Assembly: GCA_016209865.1 (NCBI GenBank)
Contig: JACQVL010000125.1
Location: 1-10,197, forward strand
Length of the DNA: 10,197 bases
From: Candidatus Latescibacterota bacterium
Lineage (GTDB): Bacteria; JAAXHH01; JACQVL01
Direction of reading: 5' to 3'
The notes under the pieces were generated by a model. It was not told the origin of the DNA, did no database searches, and saw only the letters and a list, made by a program, of their open reading frames with translations. Position 1 is the stretch's first letter. Each line of letters starts with the position of its first letter. The position numbers were made by a program, and so were the translations under genes. Positions 7,913 to 10,197 of the stretch are shown here, piece after piece.

Positions 7913-8296
7913 TTACCAGGGCACCAGACGAGCGGATGACGGCAGTGCCGCTTTCGCGGGGACGACGGGCGACGGTCGCTCCGCCACGACCTCACGGTCG
8001 GGAACGACCACGATCTGCCCGATCGCCGGATAGTCAAGTTGCAGCAGGTCATACGCGAGTGGCTGAATCACGTCGCTTTTCGACAGCCGGGCGACCTGGA
8101 GGCTCAGTCGCGTATTGTCTTCGGTCAATTTTCCCTTCCTGGCTTCAAGCCAGAGGATGTCTCGCTTTAAGTCCCGGGTCTGGACTTGCTGCCAGACGTA
8201 GATGATCCCGAACAGAGCGATCAGTCCGATGAGGCCCATCCATTGCACGAGTTTCAGGCCGCCGGGGTCTTCGCCGGGGAGGGTGACTGGTTTCAT
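7913..8296 (-). CDS. ftsL: Cell division protein FtsL (small bitopic divisome protein)
   Basis: FtsL is a small single-pass membrane protein that forms the FtsQLB complex and helps activate FtsW-FtsI. The 127-residue product has a short cytoplasmic N-terminus, one hydrophobic segment (about 17-36, beginning VQWMGLIGLIALFG), then a charged heptad-like coiled-coil stretch (about 38-75). A short conserved-looking segment DVIQPLAYDLLQLDYP (75-90) and a Pro/Ala-rich tail follow. Sequence conservation of FtsL is low, so the call rests mainly on topology, size and its place between rsmH and ftsI, which is the standard dcw position. The ATG at 8296 has GAGGA upstream with a short spacer. It starts 32 bp after rsmH, with a hairpin in the gap, and ends 8 bp before ftsI. 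Confidence 0.88.
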   Translation of the reverse strand: MKPVTLPGEDPGGLKLVQWMGLIGLIALFGIIYVWQQVQTRDLKRDILWLEARKGKLTEDNTRLSLQVARLSKSDVIQPLAYDLLQLDYPAIGQIVVVPDREVVAERPSPVVPAKAALPSSARLVPW

Positions 8297-8304
8297 CTGT
8301 TCCT

Positions 8305-8324
8305 CACACGGTCGGGGACGTGTG
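8305..8324 (-). other. Hairpin just upstream of the ftsL ribosome-binding site
   Basis: CACACG (8305-8310) and CGTGTG (8319-8324) are a perfect 6-bp inverted repeat with an 8-base loop. It fills most of the rsmH-ftsL gap. On the minus strand the stem ends immediately before the AGGA that serves as the ftsL ribosome site. It could modulate ribosome access or protect an mRNA end; that is inference. There is no T-tract, so it is not a terminator. Confidence 0.4.
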
Positions 8325-8328
8325 GGCC

Positions 8329-9276
8329 TCAGCCGGTGCTCGTCGGGAGCCGCTCGACCATCCGGAGCTTGGCGCTCCGGGCACGAGGGTTCTGCCGGGT
8401 TTCATCCGCCGTCGGGCGGATCGGATGCTTCGTCAAGACAATGACGACCGGCCGTTGGTTGCACACGCACAGAGGGAAGTCGGGGGGGCAGGTACACCCT
8501 CGGCTGAGCTGTGCGAACCAGTGTTTCACGAGCCGGTCTTCTAAGGAGTGGTAACTGATCACCCCAAACCGTCCGCCGGGACGGAGGACAGGGAGAACGG
8601 CGGCGAGGCCGAGACGGAGGCCGTCGAGTTCATCGTTGACCGCAATCCGAAGGGCCTGAAACACCCGGGCACACGTCTTGTACAGTGGGCGATGCCCCAC
8701 GACCGCCCGGATGAGTCTGACGAGCTGGCCGGTGGTGGTAAGGGCTTCGCGCTGCCGCTCCCGGACGATCGCCCGGACGAGCGGTCGTGCCAGCCGTTCT
8801 TCTCCATAGTCGATGAGGATGCGTTCCAGGACCGCCGGAGTGGATTGATTGACGACCTCACGCGCGGTGACCGGGAAAGAGCGGTCCATGCGCATGTCTA
8901 ACGGGCCGTCTGCCAGATAACTGAACCCCCGCTCAGGGGTGTCGATCTGGTACGACGACACGCCCAGGTCGAAGAGCACCCCATCGACCGCCTCAACCCC
9001 GATCCCGTTCAACAGCGATTGAATATCGCGAAAATCACCCTGCAACAGAGTCACCTGCGTGCCCTCGCGGCTGAAGCGTTGCTGAGCCGCGCCGACCGCC
9101 TCAGTATCTTTGTCGATCCCGATCAGGCGTCCGACCGGATCGAGCCGCTCCAGGATGGCCGCCGCATGTCCACCCCCGCCGACGGTGCCATCGACATAAA
9201 TGCCAGACGGGTTGTGGACGAGTAACGCGGCGACCGTCTGGCAGAGGACGGGTTGATGCGTGTAGGGGCGAACCAC
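8329..9276 (-). CDS. rsmH: 16S rRNA (cytosine(1402)-N(4))-methyltransferase RsmH (MraW)
   Basis: RsmH uses S-adenosylmethionine to methylate N4 of C1402 of 16S rRNA in the ribosomal P site, tuning start-codon selection. The 315-residue product is normal in length. Motifs are YTHQPVL (5-11), the SAM-binding loop YVDGTVGGGGHA (27-38), IGIDKD (52-57), GVLFDLGVSSYQID with RGFSY (99-120), PLDMRMD (125-131), DYGEE (156-160), RVFQALRIAVNDEL (204-217), VISYHSLEDRLVKHWF (239-254), a cysteine cluster CTCPPDFPLCVC (261-272), and the terminal NPRARSAKLR (296-305). The start is a GTG (9276) with AGGA 6 nt upstream. It is supported because the conserved YxHxPVL motif begins only four residues in and no in-frame ATG precedes it. 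It lies 29 bp after mraZ, the near-universal order. Confidence 0.97.
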   Translation of the reverse strand: MVRPYTHQPVLCQTVAALLVHNPSGIYVDGTVGGGGHAAAILERLDPVGRLIGIDKDTEAVGAAQQRFSREGTQVTLLQGDFRDIQSLLNGIGVEAVDGVLFDLGVSSYQIDTPERGFSYLADGPLDMRMDRSFPVTAREVVNQSTPAVLERILIDYGEERLARPLVRAIVRERQREALTTTGQLVRLIRAVVGHRPLYKTCARVFQALRIAVNDELDGLRLGLAAVLPVLRPGGRFGVISYHSLEDRLVKHWFAQLSRGCTCPPDFPLCVCNQRPVVIVLTKHPIRPTADETRQNPRARSAKLRMVERLPTSTG

Positions 9277-9305
9277 CTGGCATCCTGTTCACCGACACGG
9301 CCTTG

Positions 9306-9746
9306 CTACAAGAGGATCGACTCTGCGACCTCTTCATACGTCTTGCCGAACCCGGTGAGGTACTGTTCGTACACGGTCGGGTTCCAGAATTCGAAGCGAT
9401 CAAGCGTCCCGACGATCAACACCTCGTTCTCGATCTTGGCGAGGTCGAGCAACGATTTCGGGAGCGCAACCCGGCCTTGTTTGTCGATCGACACCATCGT
9501 AGCCTGGGAGGTCAGCATCCGGACAAAGTACCGTGTATTCTGTAGGGTCATCGGGAGGGCCCGGAGTTTTTCTTCAACCCGTTGCCATTCGTCTAAGGGA
9601 TAGACGAACAGACAGCCCTCTAAGCCACGCGTGACGACGAGAATCTCTTCGGTCTCGGACGGGAGGGATTTCCGGAACTTGGTCGGGATATTCACACGAC
9701 CCTTGTGATCGACCGCGTAGGTGTACGAACCCATGAAGTTCGACAC
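9306..9746 (-). CDS. mraZ: Transcriptional regulator MraZ
   Basis: MraZ is a DNA-binding protein with two SpoVT-AbrB-like domains. It forms ring oligomers and, in E. coli, represses its own dcw operon. The 146-residue product shows both repeats: YAVDHKGRVNIPTKFR (10-25) and VSIDKQGRVALPKSLL (85-100), each with the DxxGR core of the family. The start is taken as the GTG at 9746 (MSNFMGSY) because AAAGGGA lies 7 nt upstream. The in-frame ATG at 9734 would give a more typical MraZ N-terminus but leaves that ribosome site 19 nt away. It is the first gene of the operon, 29 bp before rsmH. Three GTGG-type boxes lie 86-110 bp upstream of its start and are the likely target of the protein. Confidence 0.96.
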   Translation of the reverse strand: MSNFMGSYTYAVDHKGRVNIPTKFRKSLPSETEEILVVTRGLEGCLFVYPLDEWQRVEEKLRALPMTLQNTRYFVRMLTSQATMVSIDKQGRVALPKSLLDLAKIENEVLIVGTLDRFEFWNPTVYEQYLTGFGKTYEEVAESILL

Positions 9747-9753
9747 TGTGAAA

Positions 9754-9760
9754 TCCCTTT
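9754..9760 (-). promoter_or_regulatory. Ribosome-binding site of mraZ
   Basis: AAAGGGA on the minus strand, 7 nt before the GTG at 9746. This spacing is what favours the GTG start over the ATG four codons later. Confidence 0.65.
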
Positions 9761-9780
9761 ATCAACAAGACGGTTGGATG

Positions 9781-9803
9781 AAAAACTGGAAGTGAATATC
9801 CAG
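9781..9803 (-). terminator. Weak terminator-like hairpin in the mraZ leader (candidate attenuator)
   Basis: On the minus strand CTGGA (9803-9799), an 8-base loop and TCCAG (9790-9786) are followed directly by five T's (9785-9781). This is the order of an intrinsic terminator, inside the leader about 35 bp before mraZ. The stem is only 5 bp, so termination would be weak at best. No alternative antiterminator pairing was found by eye. It may be chance. Confidence 0.3.
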
Positions 9804-9831
9804 ATGAGGAGGGACAACAGTTTGATATTTT

Positions 9832-9856
9832 ACCACATTGCCCCACTTTCTCCCAC
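9832..9856 (-). promoter_or_regulatory. MraZ operator: three direct GTGG(G/T) boxes at 10-bp spacing
   Basis: Read on the minus strand, GTGGG begins at 9856, GTGGG at 9846 and GTGGT at 9836, each separated by exactly 5 bases. Direct TGGG repeats at this 10-bp period are the known binding sites of E. coli MraZ upstream of its own gene. The middle box, in the context AAAGTGGGG, also resembles the AAAGTG-type boxes reported for Mycoplasma MraZ. They lie just downstream of the predicted -10 box, overlapping the expected transcription start, so bound MraZ would be expected to block initiation. The sequence pattern is direct; binding is inferred. Confidence 0.8.
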
Positions 9857-9857
9857 C

Positions 9858-9886
9858 AAATTAGTATCTAAGTCCTAATTTGTCAA
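9858..9886 (-). promoter_or_regulatory. Predicted sigma-70-type promoter of the mraZ (dcw) operon
   Basis: TTGACA, identical to the -35 consensus, lies at 9886-9881 on the minus strand. Seventeen bases later is TAATTT (9863-9858) as a poor -10 box; ACTAAT at 15-bp spacing is an alternative. The start of transcription would fall near 9850, giving a leader of about 105 nt. The position directly upstream of the MraZ boxes and the AT-rich surroundings support it. The -10 element is uncertain. Confidence 0.6.
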
Positions 9887-9913
9887 TAGAAAAATGCGAG
9901 AAAAACGAATTTT

Positions 9914-9923
9914 CTTGATCAAG
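9914..9923. repeat. Perfect 10-bp palindrome CTTGATCAAG
   Basis: A perfect palindrome 28 bp upstream of the mraZ -35 box. Its half-site CTTGAT/ATCAAG is shared with the larger dyad at 9946-9962, which suggests two sites for one regulator. The regulator is unknown. Confidence 0.5.
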
Positions 9924-9945
9924 TGCATCAACAAAAAATTGTAAT

Positions 9946-9962
9946 ATCAAGATCATCTTGAT
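9946..9962. repeat. 17-bp inverted repeat, ATCAAGAT-C-ATCTTGAT
   Basis: Two perfect 8-bp arms (9946-9953 and 9955-9962) flank a single central base, a typical operator shape for a dimeric regulator. Promoter-like boxes flank it on both strands: TTGTAA (9939-9944) and TATATA (9965-9970) on the plus strand with a 20-bp spacer, and ATAACA (9967-9962) and TACAAT (9943-9938) on the minus strand with an 18-bp spacer. Which strand, if either, is transcribed cannot be told from sequence. Confidence 0.5.
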
Positions 9963-10056
9963 GTTATATAGAATGAAGAGGGGGAGGAAAAGAGAAGTGA
10001 AGGGGGAGAAACGCTTGAGGGGAGTGGGAGAACAGAGGGTCGCGAGGAGAAATAGT

Positions 10057-10075
10057 CCCTCGTCAGGGGGTTTTT
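10057..10075 (+). terminator. Short hairpin with T-tract on the plus strand (possible terminator)
   Basis: CCCT (10057-10060), loop CGTC and AGGG (10065-10068) are followed by GG and five T's (10071-10075). The stem is very short. Upstream GAGGG (10035-10039) and CGAGG (10043-10047) can each pair with the same CCCTCG, giving competing folds. It would end a plus-strand transcript of the purine-rich tract, if one exists. Confidence 0.25.
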
Positions 10076-10197
10076 CTTCATCTATTAGTTTATAATTTGA
10101 GCCTAAGAGATTGATCTCCAATTAATATTAAATCTGTTGCGTGATAAGGTGTCTTTTCTGTGAGACGTGTTTTCCCGGGCCGTGTTCGGATTAGATC

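Larger units (their letters stand above)
9887..10197. other. Non-coding control region upstream of the dcw operon
   Basis: No gene is recognised here. The part nearest mraZ (about 9887-9970) is AT-rich, unlike the GC-rich genes, and holds two dyads. Bases 9971-10055 are about 86 percent purine on the plus strand (73 of 85 by hand count). Next come a short hairpin with a T-tract and about 100 bases with no clear feature apart from an AT palindrome at 10122-10131. The open frames across it start at weak codons, lack ribosome sites and have low-complexity products, so I treat them as spurious. The next gene beyond 10197 is unknown, so the region could also serve a divergent gene. Confidence 0.7.

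Noticed and set aside
9973-10095. Plus-strand ATG frame of 40 very basic residues across the purine-rich tract
   Set aside because: No Shine-Dalgarno sequence before the ATG, and its Lys/Arg/Gly make-up simply follows from purine-rich DNA; it also reads through the hairpin and T-tract.
9861-10121. Minus-strand open frame of 86 codons in the upstream region
   Set aside because: Starts at TTG without a ribosome site, runs through the pyrimidine-rich tract and overlaps the mraZ promoter; product has no domain.
1-10197. CRISPR arrays, insertion sequences, tRNA or rRNA genes, prophage or defence genes
   Set aside because: None seen: the window is filled by conserved dcw genes with short gaps, and no terminal inverted repeats, spacer arrays or tRNA-like folds were noticed.

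Overview
The window is a GC-rich bacterial division and cell wall (dcw) cluster. Every recognisable gene is on the minus strand, so transcription runs from high to low coordinates. In transcription order the genes are mraZ, rsmH, ftsL, ftsI (pbpB), murE, murF, ftsW, murC and the N-terminal third of murB, which leaves the window at base 1. MurE carries a DNPR-type motif expected for meso-diaminopimelate addition, and the gene set fits a Gram-negative-type bacterium. FtsI carries a C-terminal PASTA domain. I cannot fix the phylum by reading; a non-proteobacterial diderm such as a Nitrospirota-like lineage is possible, at low confidence.

Layout. Bases 9747-10197 are a non-coding, partly AT-rich control region. 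It holds a likely mraZ promoter with a perfect TTGACA -35 box, three 10-bp-spaced GTGG(G/T) boxes that look like the MraZ autoregulatory operator, two dyads sharing the half-site CTTGAT/ATCAAG, a strongly purine-rich tract and a weak hairpin followed by T's on the plus strand. The genes then run almost without gaps. Intergenic spaces are 29 bp (mraZ-rsmH), 32 bp (rsmH-ftsL), 8 bp (ftsL-ftsI), 41 bp (ftsI-murE) and 11 bp (murF-ftsW). murE-murF overlap as ATGA, ftsW-murC overlap by 8 bp, and murC-murB overlap as TGATG. This fits one polycistronic, translationally coupled operon.

How the genes work together. MraZ is the operon regulator and RsmH methylates 16S rRNA. FtsL, FtsI and FtsW are divisome parts: FtsW polymerises glycan from lipid II, FtsI cross-links it, and FtsL belongs to the activating FtsQLB complex. 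MurB, MurC, MurE and MurF are cytoplasmic enzymes of UDP-MurNAc-pentapeptide synthesis.

The most notable point is what is missing. The usual order is murF-mraY-murD-ftsW-murG-murC; here murF is followed directly by ftsW and ftsW directly by murC. mraY, murD and murG are absent, yet both junctions look like native, tightly coupled gene boundaries. Apart from this and the control region, the window is an ordinary dcw operon; I do not see a new biological system in it.
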